DNA of 64,000 nucleotides, taken from Polaromonas sp. 39-63-25. Lineage in GTDB: Bacteria > Pseudomonadota > Gammaproteobacteria > Burkholderiales > Burkholderiaceae_C. The position numbers and the translations under genes were made by a program. Location of the stretch: positions 1 to 64,000 of the forward strand of contig NZ_NCJH01000003.1 in NCBI RefSeq assembly GCF_002278925.1, written 5' to 3'. Positions 45,681-56,670 of the stretch are shown one piece after another; the first letter of the stretch is position 1, and every line of letters begins with the position of its first letter. The notes below the pieces were generated by a model that made no database searches, was not told the origin of the DNA, and worked only from the letters and a program-made list of their open reading frames with translations.

Positions 45681-46355
45681 CTAGCCTGGGATCTTCTCTA
45701 GGCAGTAGCCCAAGCCGCGCACTGTGGCAATCCGCACCGGGCCTTTTTCGATTTTCTTGCGCAGCCGGTGGATGTAGACCTCGATCGCATTGTTGCTGAC
45801 CTCCTCGCCCCATTCGCACAGGCGCTCGACCAGTTGGTCCTTGCTGACCAGGCGGCCGGCGCGTTGCAGCAGCACTTCCAGCAGCCCGAGTTCGCGCGCC
45901 GACAGCTCCAGCATCTGCCCGTCGATGGTGGCCACGCGGCCGGCCTGGTCGTACACCAGCGGGCCGTGCTTGATGGTGCTGCTGGCGCCGCCCATGCCGC
46001 GCCGGATCAGCGCGCGCACCCGCGCTTCGAGCTCCTGCAACGAAAACGGTTTGGCCATGTAATCGTCGGCGCCGTAGTCCAGGCCCTTGACGCGTTCCTC
46101 GACGCTGTCGGCGGCGGTGAGGATCAGCACCGGCATGGCCGAGCCGCGCGCGCGCAGGCGCTTGAGCACTTCCAGCCCGTGCATGCGCGGCAGGCCCAGG
46201 TCCAGGATCAAGAGGTCGAACTCGGTGTTGGTCATCAGCGCGGCATCGGCTTCGGTGCCGCTGGCCACGTGGTCGGCCGCCGCGCCGGAAGCCCGCAGCG
46301 TACGCAGCAAGCCGTCGGCCAGCACCTGGTCGTCTTCGGCAATCAAAATACGCAT
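45681..46355 (-). CDS. OmpR-family response regulator
   Basis: 224 residues. Receiver domain with the acidic pair E7-D8-D9, phospho-acceptor Asp52 in LLILDLGLP, Thr near 81 (LILTAAD) and Lys near 101 (MAKPFSL). A winged-helix DNA-binding domain follows (about 125-224), with ELSARELGLLEVLLQRAG and NAIEVYIHRLRKKI, ending VRGLGYCLEK. With the kinase downstream it forms a QseB/TctD-like two-component system. It is read away from the MarR-type gene, whose stop is 114 bp upstream on the same strand. Confidence 0.94.
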   Translation of the reverse strand: MRILIAEDDQVLADGLLRTLRASGAAADHVASGTEADAALMTNTEFDLLILDLGLPRMHGLEVLKRLRARGSAMPVLILTAADSVEERVKGLDYGADDYMAKPFSLQELEARVRALIRRGMGGASSTIKHGPLVYDQAGRVATIDGQMLELSARELGLLEVLLQRAGRLVSKDQLVERLCEWGEEVSNNAIEVYIHRLRKKIEKGPVRIATVRGLGYCLEKIPG

Positions 46356-46469
46356 GTTTGTCTCCTGAGGGGGTCCCTGGCGCGGTCCGGCGGAACGTAC
46401 AGGGTGAAACGGCTCTGGGGCTGTTTTCCAAATTCTAGGCTTTTATCGGCTGTGGTTTGCTGACAGACT

Positions 46470-46973
46470 TCAAGCGCCGGCATACGCTTCCAGCCCCAGC
46501 GCCACCACGGTGGCCACGTCGGTGCCCACAGCCTGGCGGAATTCGGCTTCGGCCTGCGCCACAGCGTCGCGAAAGGCCTGCAGCCAGAGCAGGCCGGCGG
46601 CGGTGAACACCACGGTGCGGGCGCGCCTGTCGTGCGGATCGGGCTCGCGTATGACCAGGCCCCAGGCCTCGCACTGGTCCACCAGGTCGCCCATGGCCTG
46701 CTTGCTCATGCCGGCGCTTTGCGCCAGGTCGGTCAGGCGCGAACCGCCGACCGCCAGGTGGCGCGTGATGTGGATGTGCGCCGCACCCACCTGGGCACGG
46801 GCCGCCAGATTCGACAGCGCCAGCGGCACGTCCACGTTGCGCGCCATCAGCACCAGCACCCGTTCGTCGAAGCGCCGCAAGGCGTGGCCCAGCAGGCGGC
46901 CCAGGTGCGTGAGGCGCCAGTTTTCCTCGTCAGCAGGCGGGTGGATGGGGGCGTCAACAAGGCTGGAATCCAT
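46470..46973 (-). CDS. MarR family transcriptional regulator
   Basis: 167 residues. Winged helix-turn-helix pattern: LTHLGRLLGHALRRFDERVL at the N-terminal dimer helix, LTDLAQSAGMSKQAMGDLVD as the DNA-binding helices, and VIREPDPHDRRARTVVFTAA, the wing with the conserved DxRxR. It is divergent from recA; a 21-bp palindrome sits in its own promoter (46994-47014). Probable autoregulator; other targets unknown. Start at ATG 46973 fits the length of the family. Confidence 0.92.
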   Translation of the reverse strand: MDSSLVDAPIHPPADEENWRLTHLGRLLGHALRRFDERVLVLMARNVDVPLALSNLAARAQVGAAHIHITRHLAVGGSRLTDLAQSAGMSKQAMGDLVDQCEAWGLVIREPDPHDRRARTVVFTAAGLLWLQAFRDAVAQAEAEFRQAVGTDVATVVALGLEAYAGA

Positions 46974-46993
46974 GCCGAAAATGATAAACCCAA

Positions 46994-47014
46994 TTGATCA
47001 GGCAAACTGACTAA
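46994..47014. promoter_or_regulatory. Palindrome upstream of marR-type gene, probable operator
   Basis: TTGATCAGGCAAACTGACTA followed by A: the arms TT-xx-TCAG and CTGA-xx-AA are inverted around a five-base centre. Position 21 bp before the MarR start suits autorepression. Confidence 0.5.
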
Positions 47015-47050
47015 AAACAGGGTTTACTTATTTATATGACAGCCATAAAG

Positions 47051-47070
47051 TACTGGTCATGCACCCAGTA
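47051..47070. promoter_or_regulatory. LexA-binding SOS box of recA
   Basis: TACTGGTCATGCACCCAGTA is a palindrome, TACTG and CAGTA arms around ten bases, as in the gammaproteobacterial consensus TACTG-N10-CAGTA. It lies 71 bp before the recA ATG. The internal bases differ from the usual TA-rich centre (CTGG...CCAG instead of CTGT...ACAG), so affinity may be altered. Confidence 0.75.
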
Positions 47071-47140
47071 CTGTAATTAAAAGCAGAGCTGGTATCCGAA
47101 GCCAAAAGTTTTCCCTCACCGACCCTCAAGGAGTTTTTCC

Positions 47141-48256
<1,116 letters not shown>

Positions 48257-48283
48257 AAAGACGGGGCTGGTATGCCAGGTTTT

Positions 48284-48345
48284 ATGCCAAATCAGGCTCC
48301 AGCCCTTGTCTGTAAATCGCAAGTAGCTATCAAAACAGTAGTAGT
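48284..48345 (+). repeat. Dispersed 55-60 bp repeat, copy 11 (between recA and recX)
   Basis: ATGCCAAATCAGGCTCCAGC, CCTTGTCTGTAAATCGCAAG, TAGCTATCAAAACAGTAGTA. It occupies most of the recA-recX gap and ends 18 bp before recX. This puts a repeat inside a cotranscribed pair. Confidence 0.9.
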
Positions 48346-48363
48346 TGACGACGGAATGTCGGC

Positions 48364-48837
48364 ATGACACCAGGCAAACCTCCCGCGACACCGGGTTTCG
48401 GCCTGTCCCTCAAAGGCCGGGCCTTGCGCTGTCTCGCGCAACGTGAGCACTCGCGCAGCGAGCTCGAGCGCAAGCTGGCAGCACATGCCGAGTCGCCCGA
48501 GCAACTGGCCCAGGTGCTGGACGACCTGCAGGCCAAGGACTTCATCAGCGAGGCGCGGGTGGTGGAATCGGTCATCAACCGGCGCGCCGCGCGTTTTGGT
48601 GCGGCGCGCATCCGCCATGAGCTGCAGGGCAAGGGACTGGCGCCCGAGGCTGTGGCCGAAGCTGTGAGCAGCCTGAAAGCCAGTGAGGTCGAACGCGCCC
48701 GCGAGGTCTGGCGCAGGAAGTTCGGCGAGCCGGCGGCCGACGCCGCAGCCCGCGGAAAGCAGATGCGTTTTCTGGCGGCTCGCGGTTTTGGGGCGGAGGC
48801 GATCCGCCGTGTGGTGTCGCAAGCCGAGGACGACTGA
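48364..48837 (+). CDS. recX: Regulatory protein RecX
   Basis: 157 residues. RecX three-helix repeats: SLKGRALRCLAQREHSRSEL, LERKLAAHAESPEQLAQVLD, AKDFISEARVVESVINRRAA, and FLAARGFGAEAIRRVVSQAE. RecX binds inside RecA filaments and limits them. It follows recA on the same strand, the usual arrangement; the intervening dispersed repeat would allow differential expression by terminating or processing the transcript, though this is inferred. Start at ATG 48364 seems sound by length. The downstream gene argC is convergent. Confidence 0.93.
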   Translation: MTPGKPPATPGFGLSLKGRALRCLAQREHSRSELERKLAAHAESPEQLAQVLDDLQAKDFISEARVVESVINRRAARFGAARIRHELQGKGLAPEAVAEAVSSLKASEVERAREVWRRKFGEPAADAAARGKQMRFLAARGFGAEAIRRVVSQAEDD

Positions 48838-48857
48838 CGGCGGCCACCCCTGTTTCA

Positions 48858-48915
48858 AGGAATTGGCCTCTAGCCCAATCAACGCGGGCGCCAACAGCTA
48901 CAAAATATGTAGCGC
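48858..48915 (+). repeat. Dispersed 55-60 bp repeat, copy 12
   Basis: GAATTGGCCTCTAGCCCAAT, GGGCGCCAACAGCTACAAAA and a TGTAGC end. Between convergent recX and argC; it ends 1 bp before the argC stop codon. Confidence 0.9.
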
Positions 48916-48916
48916 C

Positions 48917-49840
48917 TTACAGGCCCAGCATGAGCTCGAGGTTTTGCACGGCTGCGCCGGAAGCGCCCTTGCCGAGGTTGTCCAGCCGCGCAATCAGCAC
49001 CGCGTGGCGGAACTCCTCGTTGCCGAACACCCGCAATTCCATCTTGTTGGTGTCGTTCAGCGCGAGCGCGTCTATCGAAGTGCTGTCACCCACCGGCTCG
49101 ACCGTGACCCATTGGCTGCCCGCATAGTGGCGCGCCAGCGCGTCCTGCAACTGCACGGCCGTTGGCCGGCCGGGGAGCAAATCCAGGTGCAGTGGTAGCT
49201 GCACCAGCATGCCCTGCTTGAAGTTGCCGACGGATGGCGTGAACACCGGCCGGCGTGTCAGCCCGGTGTAGCGCATGATTTCCGGCAGGTGCTTGTGTTT
49301 GAGGTTCAGGCCGTAGATCTGGTACGGCGGCGCCTTGCCGGCTTCGTAGTCTTCAATCATGGTGCGGCCACCGCCTGAGTAACCGCTGACTGCGGGCAAC
49401 GCCAATGGGTAGTCCAGGGGCAGCAGGCCGGCATCGACCAGCGGGCGAATCAGGGCGATCGCGCCGGTCGAATAACAGCCGGGGTTGGCCACGCGGTCGG
49501 CGTTGGCCACGGCTTCACGCTGGCCGGCCGCCAGTTCGGGGAAGCCAAACACCCAGCCCGGCGCGGTGCGGTGCGCGGTGGAGGCGTCGATGATCTTCGG
49601 CCCTTTTTTGCCGCTGACGCGTGCCAGGTCGTCGATCATGGCCACCGATTCCCGTGCCGCGTCATCGTGCAGGCACAGCACCACCAGGTCGACCGTGCCC
49701 ATCAGCGCGCGCTTGGCAGCAGCGTCCTTGCGCAGCTCGGGCGCGATGCTGACCAGCTCGATGGCGGGCATGGCTTGCAGGCGTTCCCGGATCTGCAAAC
49801 CCGTGGTTCCTGCTTCGCCGTCGATAAAGACCTTGGCCAT
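48917..49840 (-). CDS. argC: N-acetyl-gamma-glutamyl-phosphate reductase (ArgC type 2)
   Basis: 307 residues, against about 340 for E. coli-type ArgC; the shorter form is ArgC type 2. Landmarks: [20 protein letters not shown] at the nucleotide-binding start, [22 protein letters not shown], and the catalytic Cys122 in [18 protein letters not shown]-terminal stretch [17 protein letters not shown] closes the domain. It makes N-acetylglutamate 5-semialdehyde in arginine biosynthesis. No other arg gene is present. ATG 49840 is accepted; 197 bp upstream hold its promoter and that of sucC, with no box called. Confidence 0.95.
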   Translation of the reverse strand: MAKVFIDGEAGTTGLQIRERLQAMPAIELVSIAPELRKDAAAKRALMGTVDLVVLCLHDDAARESVAMIDDLARVSGKKGPKIIDASTAHRTAPGWVFGFPELAAGQREAVANADRVANPGCYSTGAIALIRPLVDAGLLPLDYPLALPAVSGYSGGGRTMIEDYEAGKAPPYQIYGLNLKHKHLPEIMRYTGLTRRPVFTPSVGNFKQGMLVQLPLHLDLLPGRPTAVQLQDALARHYAGSQWVTVEPVGDSTSIDALALNDTNKMELRVFGNEEFRHAVLIARLDNLGKGASGAAVQNLELMLGL

Positions 49841-50037
49841 GTGGCTTTTTCCTGCTGAAAGTGCTTAGAAGGGCGGTGTAAGCCGCGCACAAGAATTGTG
49901 CATCGCAACATGATACAGTTCTGCGCTGCTGCGTGCAGTGACCGAAGGCGTTACATTTTGGTGAATTCTGCGCAAATGTGGCAGATTGACATCACTTCGG
50001 CGAACGCCCCTTTTTACCGACTCCTGGAAGTAATTTC

Positions 50038-51198
<1,161 letters not shown>

Positions 51199-51213
51199 GC
51201 CAGGAGAACCAAC

Positions 51214-52107
51214 ATGTCGATCTACATCAACAAAAACACCAAAGTCATCACGCAGGGCATCACTGGCAAGACCGGTCAGTTCCACACGCGCATGTGCCGC
51301 GACTATGCCAATGGCAAAGAGTGCTTTGTCGCTGGCGTGAACCCGAAGAAAGCCGGCGAAGACTTCGAAGGCATCCCGATTTTTGCCAATGTGACCGAGG
51401 CCGCCAAGGCCACCGGCGCCACGGTGTCGGTGATTTATGTGCCGCCAGCCGGCGCCGCCGCGGCGATCTGGGAAGCCGTGGAAGCCAACCTCGACCTGGC
51501 GATCTGCATCACCGAAGGCATCCCCGTGCGCGACATGCTGGAAGTGCGCAACCGCATGAAGGCCAAGGAAGCGGCCGGCGGCAAGAAAACCCTGCTGCTG
51601 GGCCCCAACTGCCCCGGCCTGATCACACCTGAAGAAATCAAGATCGGCATCATGCCCGGCCACATTCACCGCAAGGGCCGTATCGGCGTGGTCAGCCGCT
51701 CCGGCACGCTGACTTACGAAGCCGTGGCTCAGCTGACCGAAATTGGCCTGGGCCAGTCCAGCGCCGTCGGCATTGGCGGCGATCCGATCAATGGCCTGAA
51801 ACACATCGATGTAATGAAGGCCTTCAATGACGATCCGGACACCGATGCCGTCATCATGATCGGCGAAATCGGCGGCCCGGACGAGGCGGAAGCGGCCATC
51901 TGGTGCAAGGCCAACATGAAAAAGCCCATCGTCGGCTTCATCGCCGGCGTCACGGCCCCTGCCGGCAAGCGCATGGGCCATGCCGGTGCGCTGATCTCCG
52001 GTGGTGCCGATACGGCGGACGCCAAGCTGGCCATCATGGAAGAGTGCGGCTTTACCATCACGCGCAATCCTTCGGAAATGGCCAAGCTGCTCAAGGCACT
52101 GCTCTAA
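51214..52107 (+). CDS. sucD: Succinyl-CoA synthetase, alpha subunit
   Basis: 297 residues. SucD landmarks: [57 protein letters not shown], the phosphohistidine loop in [20 protein letters not shown] (His of the GHAGA motif), and the terminal [12 protein letters not shown]. It binds CoA and carries the phospho-His intermediate. It forms the enzyme with SucC. Transcription ends at the terminator at 52142-52172. Confidence 0.99.
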   Translation: MSIYINKNTKVITQGITGKTGQFHTRMCRDYANGKECFVAGVNPKKAGEDFEGIPIFANVTEAAKATGATVSVIYVPPAGAAAAIWEAVEANLDLAICITEGIPVRDMLEVRNRMKAKEAAGGKKTLLLGPNCPGLITPEEIKIGIMPGHIHRKGRIGVVSRSGTLTYEAVAQLTEIGLGQSSAVGIGGDPINGLKHIDVMKAFNDDPDTDAVIMIGEIGGPDEAEAAIWCKANMKKPIVGFIAGVTAPAGKRMGHAGALISGGADTADAKLAIMEECGFTITRNPSEMAKLLKALL

Positions 52108-52141
52108 GTTACCGCGTATTGCGGTTAGCCACAACAGACAG

Positions 52142-52172
52142 ACCGGTTGTCATCGCTGACAATCGGTTTTTT
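52142..52172 (+). terminator. Rho-independent terminator after sucCD
   Basis: ACCGGTTGTCA at 52142-52152 pairs with TGACAATCGGT at 52157-52167 (one mismatch/GT pair) around TCGC, followed by six Ts. Confidence 0.85.
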
Positions 52173-52192
52173 GATTTTTCTGAGAGGTTTCC

Positions 52193-52894
52193 ATGGAAGA
52201 GTTCATGACGGCTGGCTTCTGGCTCGCGGTTGGCCAGATCATCATGATCGACATCCTGCTGGGTGGCGACAACGCGGTGGTGATCGCCCTGGCATGCCGG
52301 AACCTGCCTCCCAAGCAACGCACCAAGGGCATTATTTACGGCACCATGGGCGCGATTGTCCTGCGCGTGATCCTGATTGCCTTTGCGCTTGCATTGCTGG
52401 CCGTGCCCTACCTCAAGATTGTGGGCGCCTTGCTGCTGCTCTGGATTGGCGTGAAGTTGCTGCAACCGGAAGACGAAGGCGACCACAACATCAGCTCCAG
52501 CGACAAGCTCTGGGGCGCGGTCAAAACCGTGATCATTGCCGACCTGGTGATGAGCGTCGACAACGTCCTGGCCATCGCAGGCGCCGCCCAAGGGGCGCAC
52601 CAGGACCATCAACTGGCGCTCGTGATTTTTGGTCTGCTGGTGAGCATTCCCATCATTGTCTGGGGCAGCCAGCTGGTACTCAAGCTGATGGGGCGCTTTC
52701 CGATCGTGATCACCCTGGGCGCCATGTTGCTGGGCTGGATTGCCGGTCAGATGGCTTATACCGACCCGGCGATCAAGGCCTATCTGCCTGATTCGGCGCT
52801 CTGGAGCTATGCGGCGGCCGTGGCCGGCGCCTTGTTGGTGCTGGCAGCGGGCAAAATCCTGCAGGCACGTCAAAAGCCGGCCAACGCGGCCTGA
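52193..52894 (+). CDS. TerC/YjbE-family integral membrane protein
   Basis: 233 residues with seven predicted membrane segments. The family hallmarks are the acidic segments that bind metal: IDILLGGDNAVVIALACRNL near residue 20 and IADLVMSVDNVLAIAGAAQG near residue 120. TerC-type proteins are linked to manganese or calcium export and to tellurite resistance; YjbE-like forms are the shorter type. It stands alone after the sucCD terminator. No yybP-ykoY riboswitch fits in the 85-bp gap that precedes it. Confidence 0.92.
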   Translation: MEEFMTAGFWLAVGQIIMIDILLGGDNAVVIALACRNLPPKQRTKGIIYGTMGAIVLRVILIAFALALLAVPYLKIVGALLLLWIGVKLLQPEDEGDHNISSSDKLWGAVKTVIIADLVMSVDNVLAIAGAAQGAHQDHQLALVIFGLLVSIPIIVWGSQLVLKLMGRFPIVITLGAMLLGWIAGQMAYTDPAIKAYLPDSALWSYAAAVAGALLVLAAGKILQARQKPANAA

Positions 52895-53055
52895 GTCCCG
52901 GCCACCGCCGGGCTCCAGGCATGCAGCCCCGGCGCCAGCGGCACCAATTTGCAACACAAGCCTCTGGCCGTGTGCAAAAGTCCCTTGTCCGGGTTCTTGG
53001 CGTCTGTTAATGTCCAAAGGCGGTGAATTTGTAACCGGCCTGTAACGCTGGCCGG

Positions 53056-55833
53056 GTGACAAGTGCGCAAAAAAGAAGCCGGCGCGGCTGGCGCGCGGTC
53101 TGGCGAACCAGGACAAAAGGCGGGACGGACGTGGCCACATCATCAAGCAAGCGCGGGCAATTCTGGCGAGCCGACTGGTTTGTGGGCGTTCTGGTGGTGT
53201 TGGCCGTGCTGGTGCTGCACAGCGCGACCGACTTCTTTGCCACGCTGGAGCGCCGGTATTACGACTTTGCCAGTACCAGCACGTCGCGCCAGCCGTCGGA
53301 CCGCATTGCCATCATTGCGATCGACGACCAGAGCATCGCCAACATTGGCCGCTGGCCGTGGCCGCGCGATGTACATGCCCAGCTGATTGACCAGCTGGCG
53401 GCTGCGAAAGTCAAAACCATTGCGCATACCGCCTTCTTTTTTGAACCGCAGACCGACCGCGGGCTGGTGTTCATCCGCAAGATGAAAGAAGCGCTCGGAC
53501 CGGTTGTTGTTCCTGCCGATCCCGCTGCTCCCCAGGACAGCCTCAGCGAGCAACTGGGCAAGGTGATTGCCGAAGCGGAGGTCGCATTGGATACGGACGC
53601 CAAGCTGGCGGCGAGCATGGCCAAGGCTGGCAATGTGCTGGTGCCCTCGGTTTTTGTGCTGGGTGAGCCCCAAGGTAAGCCCGACCCCCTGCCCGCCTAT
53701 GCCCTCAAAAGCGCGGTGGTGGAGCCGGGCGGATTCTCGCTGCCCGCCATTCGGGGCCAGCAGCCCATAGAGATCATCGGCAGCAGCGCGGCAGGCATTG
53801 CCCATTTGAACCAGCTGCCCGAAGTGGACGGCGCGGTTCGGCAGGAGCCGCTGCTGATCAACTATGACGGCCAGGCGGTTCCGTCCATGGGATTGCTCGC
53901 CGCGGTCAAGAGCCTGAACCTCGCTGCGACCGATATCAAACTCAATGCCGGGGAATCGGTGCAGATCGGCAAATTGCGCATAGGCACGGATGAGGCCGCC
54001 CTGATGTTGCCGCAGTTCTACAAGGGCCGGGACGGCAGGCCGGCGTTCGCGGTGGACTCTTTCTACGACGTGTTGTCCGGCAAGATCCCGGCGAGCAAAT
54101 ACACCGACAGGATTGTGATCATTGGTGCCACCGCCGCCGGCGTCGGCACGCAGTTTCCTACACCGGCCGGGCCCGGACTGTCACCGGCGGAGACGATTGC
54201 CCACATCACTTCCAGCATCCTCAGCGAACACTTCATTGTCCAGCCCGCCTGGGGCATCTGGGCCACGCTGGGAGTCCTGCTGGTTGTCGCAGCCTACCTG
54301 ATTGCCGGCCTGCCGCGCCTGTCTGCAGGCAAGGCTGCCGTCATCACGCTGCTGCTGTTTGTGCTGCTGCTGGTGATCGAGTTCGGCTTGCTGTCGGCGG
54401 CTGCCACCTGGCTCAAGCTGGTGTTTCCGGCCGCGCTCCTGGTGATTGGCCACCTGGCACTGACCACCAAGCGTTTCCTGATGACCGAGGCCGGCAAGCT
54501 CAAGTCCGACGAAGAGTCGGCCGAAACCAACCGCATGATGGGCCTGGCCCTGCAGGGGCAGGGGCAACTGGACATGGCTTTCGACCGGTTCCGACGCGTG
54601 CCTTTCACCGACGCGCTGATGGACAACATGAACAACCTGGCGCTTGATTTCGAGCGCAAGCGGCAATTCAACAAGGCCCAGGCGGTGTACGAATACATGG
54701 CCAGCTACAACAAGAACCACAAGGACCTGCAGTCCAAACTCAATCGCGCGAAGAATCTGTCGGAAACCGTCATTCTGGGTGGTGGCGGAGCGCACCCCGG
54801 GGGCACCATGCTGCTCGACGGCGGTGGTGTCGAAAAGCCCATGCTGGGCCGTTATCAGGTTGAAAAGGAACTGGGCAAGGGGGCCATGGGGGTGGTGTAC
54901 CTGGGCAAGGACCCCAAGATCGGACGTGTGGTGGCGATCAAGACCATGGCCTTGAGCCAGGAGTTTGAGGGTGACGAGTTGACGGACGCCCGTGAACGGT
55001 TTTTCCGCGAGGCCGAAACTGCAGGCCGCCTGCAGCACCAGAACATCGTGACCATTTTTGATGCCGGTGAAGAGCACGACCTGGCTTACATCGCGATGGA
55101 GTTCCTCAAGGGCAAGGACCTGCTGGACGTCACCAAGGACGGGCAACTGCTGCCGATTGCCAAGGTGCTGTCAATTGTGGCGCGTGTTGCAGAGGCGCTG
55201 GCCTACGCTCACAAGCAGAACGTGGTGCACCGGGACATCAAGCCGGCCAACATCATGTACGACCCCGACAGTGACACCGTCAAAGTGACCGACTTCGGCA
55301 TTGCGCGTATCACCGACTCGAGCAAAACCAAAACCGGCCTGGTGCTCGGCACCCCGAGTTTCATGTCGCCCGAACAGATTGCCGGCAAGAAGGTTGATGG
55401 ACGCTCGGATCTCTATTCGCTGGGTGTGATGCTGTTCCAGATGCTGGCGGGCGTTTTGCCTTTCCGTGGCGACTCCATGGCCGAGCTGATGTACAAGATA
55501 GCCAATGAGCCGGCGCCCGACATTCGCGTGATCCGCCATGAGTTGTCCGCGCGGCTGGCGGATATCGTCGCGCTGTCGCTGAGCAAAAAGCCTGAAACGC
55601 GTTATCAGGATGGCGACCAGTTTGCCGCTGATCTGCATATCGCCATTGCCGAGCTGTCGGCTGCGCCCACAGGCTCTGCTGTCCCCGCCGGTGCCGCCAC
55701 CACAGGTTCGGAAGGCGGTGAAAAGACGGCAGTGTTTGCGCCCGGCGACAATCCTGCTTTTGCACGGACAATTGCGGCCCGCTCTCTGCCGGATTCCCCG
55801 GCCGACGTTGATGCTACAGATTTGAAGCCATAA
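53056..55833 (+). CDS. CHASE2-domain serine/threonine protein kinase
   Basis: 925 residues if the GTG at 53056 is used; a GTG at 53131 is an alternative. Order: one membrane segment (about 40-58), a periplasmic CHASE2 sensor domain (about 60-390), three membrane segments (about 395-475), a helical TPR-like spacer (480-580) and a Ser/Thr kinase domain (596-865). Kinase motifs: GKGAMGVVY, VAIK, HRDIKPAN with Asp727, DFG with Asp746, and GTPSFMSPEQI. A Pro/Ala/Gly-rich tail follows. It would sense outside signals and phosphorylate cytoplasmic proteins. It leads a packed operon with its phosphatase (55844) and an FHA reader (56671). Confidence 0.95.
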   Translation: MTSAQKRSRRGWRAVWRTRTKGGTDVATSSSKRGQFWRADWFVGVLVVLAVLVLHSATDFFATLERRYYDFASTSTSRQPSDRIAIIAIDDQSIANIGRWPWPRDVHAQLIDQLAAAKVKTIAHTAFFFEPQTDRGLVFIRKMKEALGPVVVPADPAAPQDSLSEQLGKVIAEAEVALDTDAKLAASMAKAGNVLVPSVFVLGEPQGKPDPLPAYALKSAVVEPGGFSLPAIRGQQPIEIIGSSAAGIAHLNQLPEVDGAVRQEPLLINYDGQAVPSMGLLAAVKSLNLAATDIKLNAGESVQIGKLRIGTDEAALMLPQFYKGRDGRPAFAVDSFYDVLSGKIPASKYTDRIVIIGATAAGVGTQFPTPAGPGLSPAETIAHITSSILSEHFIVQPAWGIWATLGVLLVVAAYLIAGLPRLSAGKAAVITLLLFVLLLVIEFGLLSAAATWLKLVFPAALLVIGHLALTTKRFLMTEAGKLKSDEESAETNRMMGLALQGQGQLDMAFDRFRRVPFTDALMDNMNNLALDFERKRQFNKAQAVYEYMASYNKNHKDLQSKLNRAKNLSETVILGGGGAHPGGTMLLDGGGVEKPMLGRYQVEKELGKGAMGVVYLGKDPKIGRVVAIKTMALSQEFEGDELTDARERFFREAETAGRLQHQNIVTIFDAGEEHDLAYIAMEFLKGKDLLDVTKDGQLLPIAKVLSIVARVAEALAYAHKQNVVHRDIKPANIMYDPDSDTVKVTDFGIARITDSSKTKTGLVLGTPSFMSPEQIAGKKVDGRSDLYSLGVMLFQMLAGVLPFRGDSMAELMYKIANEPAPDIRVIRHELSARLADIVALSLSKKPETRYQDGDQFAADLHIAIAELSAAPTGSAVPAGAATTGSEGGEKTAVFAPGDNPAFARTIAARSLPDSPADVDATDLKP

Positions 55834-55843
55834 CAAAAACACG

Positions 55844-56629
55844 ATGATTTACGAGATTTGCACCCAGACAGACCCCGGTTTAACCCGGGACAACAACGAA
55901 GACTCCGTGACGTTTGATGCCCCTACCCGTCTTTGCATTCTGGCTGACGGCATGGGTGGCTACAACGCGGGTGAAATTGCCAGCGGCATGGCGACGGCAT
56001 TTATCAAGTCCGAATTGGGGCGCTGGCTGGCGCAGGCTGGTAAGCATGCCAACGGCAAGGAGGTGCGGCGGGCGATGGAGATCTGTGTCGAAAACGCCAA
56101 TCATTCCATTTTCAACGCAGCCAACTCCAACCCGCAGTACTCGGGCATGGGCACCACGCTGGTGGTCGGTGTGTTCCAGAACACCCGCCTGATGCTGGGC
56201 CACATTGGCGATTCGCGCTGTTACCGCTTGCGGGGTGGCCAGCTCGAGCAGATCACCAAGGACCATTCCCTGCTGCAGGAGCAGATCGACGCGGGGCTGA
56301 TCACACCGGAGCAGGCGCTGACTTCGGTGAACAAGAATCTGGTGACCCGGGCTTTGGGTGTGGAGGACGCGGTGTTGCTGGAAGTCAACGAACACCGTGT
56401 GGAGCTGGGTGATATTTACCTGATGTGCTCTGATGGCCTGTCCGACATGATCAGTGACGAGGCGATTGCGGCTATTCTATCGGGATCGAAGTCGCTGGAG
56501 CAGATCGCCAGGCAGCTTGTTGCTGCGGCCAACGACAGCGGCGGCCGGGATAATATTTCGGTATTGCTGGCGCAAGCCAAGGAGGCCTCGGTCAAACGCG
56601 GCCTGCTGTCCAGGATGCTGGGGAAATAG
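55844..56629 (+). CDS. PP2C-family protein serine/threonine phosphatase
   Basis: 261 residues. PP2C motifs for two metal ions: TRDNNEDSVTFD, LADGMGGYNAG, GHIGDSRCYRLRGG, MCSDGLSDMISDE and GGRDNISVLL, the full set of metal-binding Asp residues. It starts 10 bp after the kinase stop, so they are coexpressed and it is the probable eraser of the kinase's phosphates. The last 20 residues are basic. Cytoplasmic; substrates probably include the FHA protein or its partners. Confidence 0.96.
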   Translation: MIYEICTQTDPGLTRDNNEDSVTFDAPTRLCILADGMGGYNAGEIASGMATAFIKSELGRWLAQAGKHANGKEVRRAMEICVENANHSIFNAANSNPQYSGMGTTLVVGVFQNTRLMLGHIGDSRCYRLRGGQLEQITKDHSLLQEQIDAGLITPEQALTSVNKNLVTRALGVEDAVLLEVNEHRVELGDIYLMCSDGLSDMISDEAIAAILSGSKSLEQIARQLVAAANDSGGRDNISVLLAQAKEASVKRGLLSRMLGK

Positions 56630-56670
56630 TCCGATTGAGTGACATACTAAAAAATAGACAGGAGTCGGCC

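Noticed and set aside
52108-52192. A yybP-ykoY manganese riboswitch before the TerC-family gene
   Set aside because: The 85-bp gap is mostly a T-tailed terminator of sucCD; no room for the aptamer.
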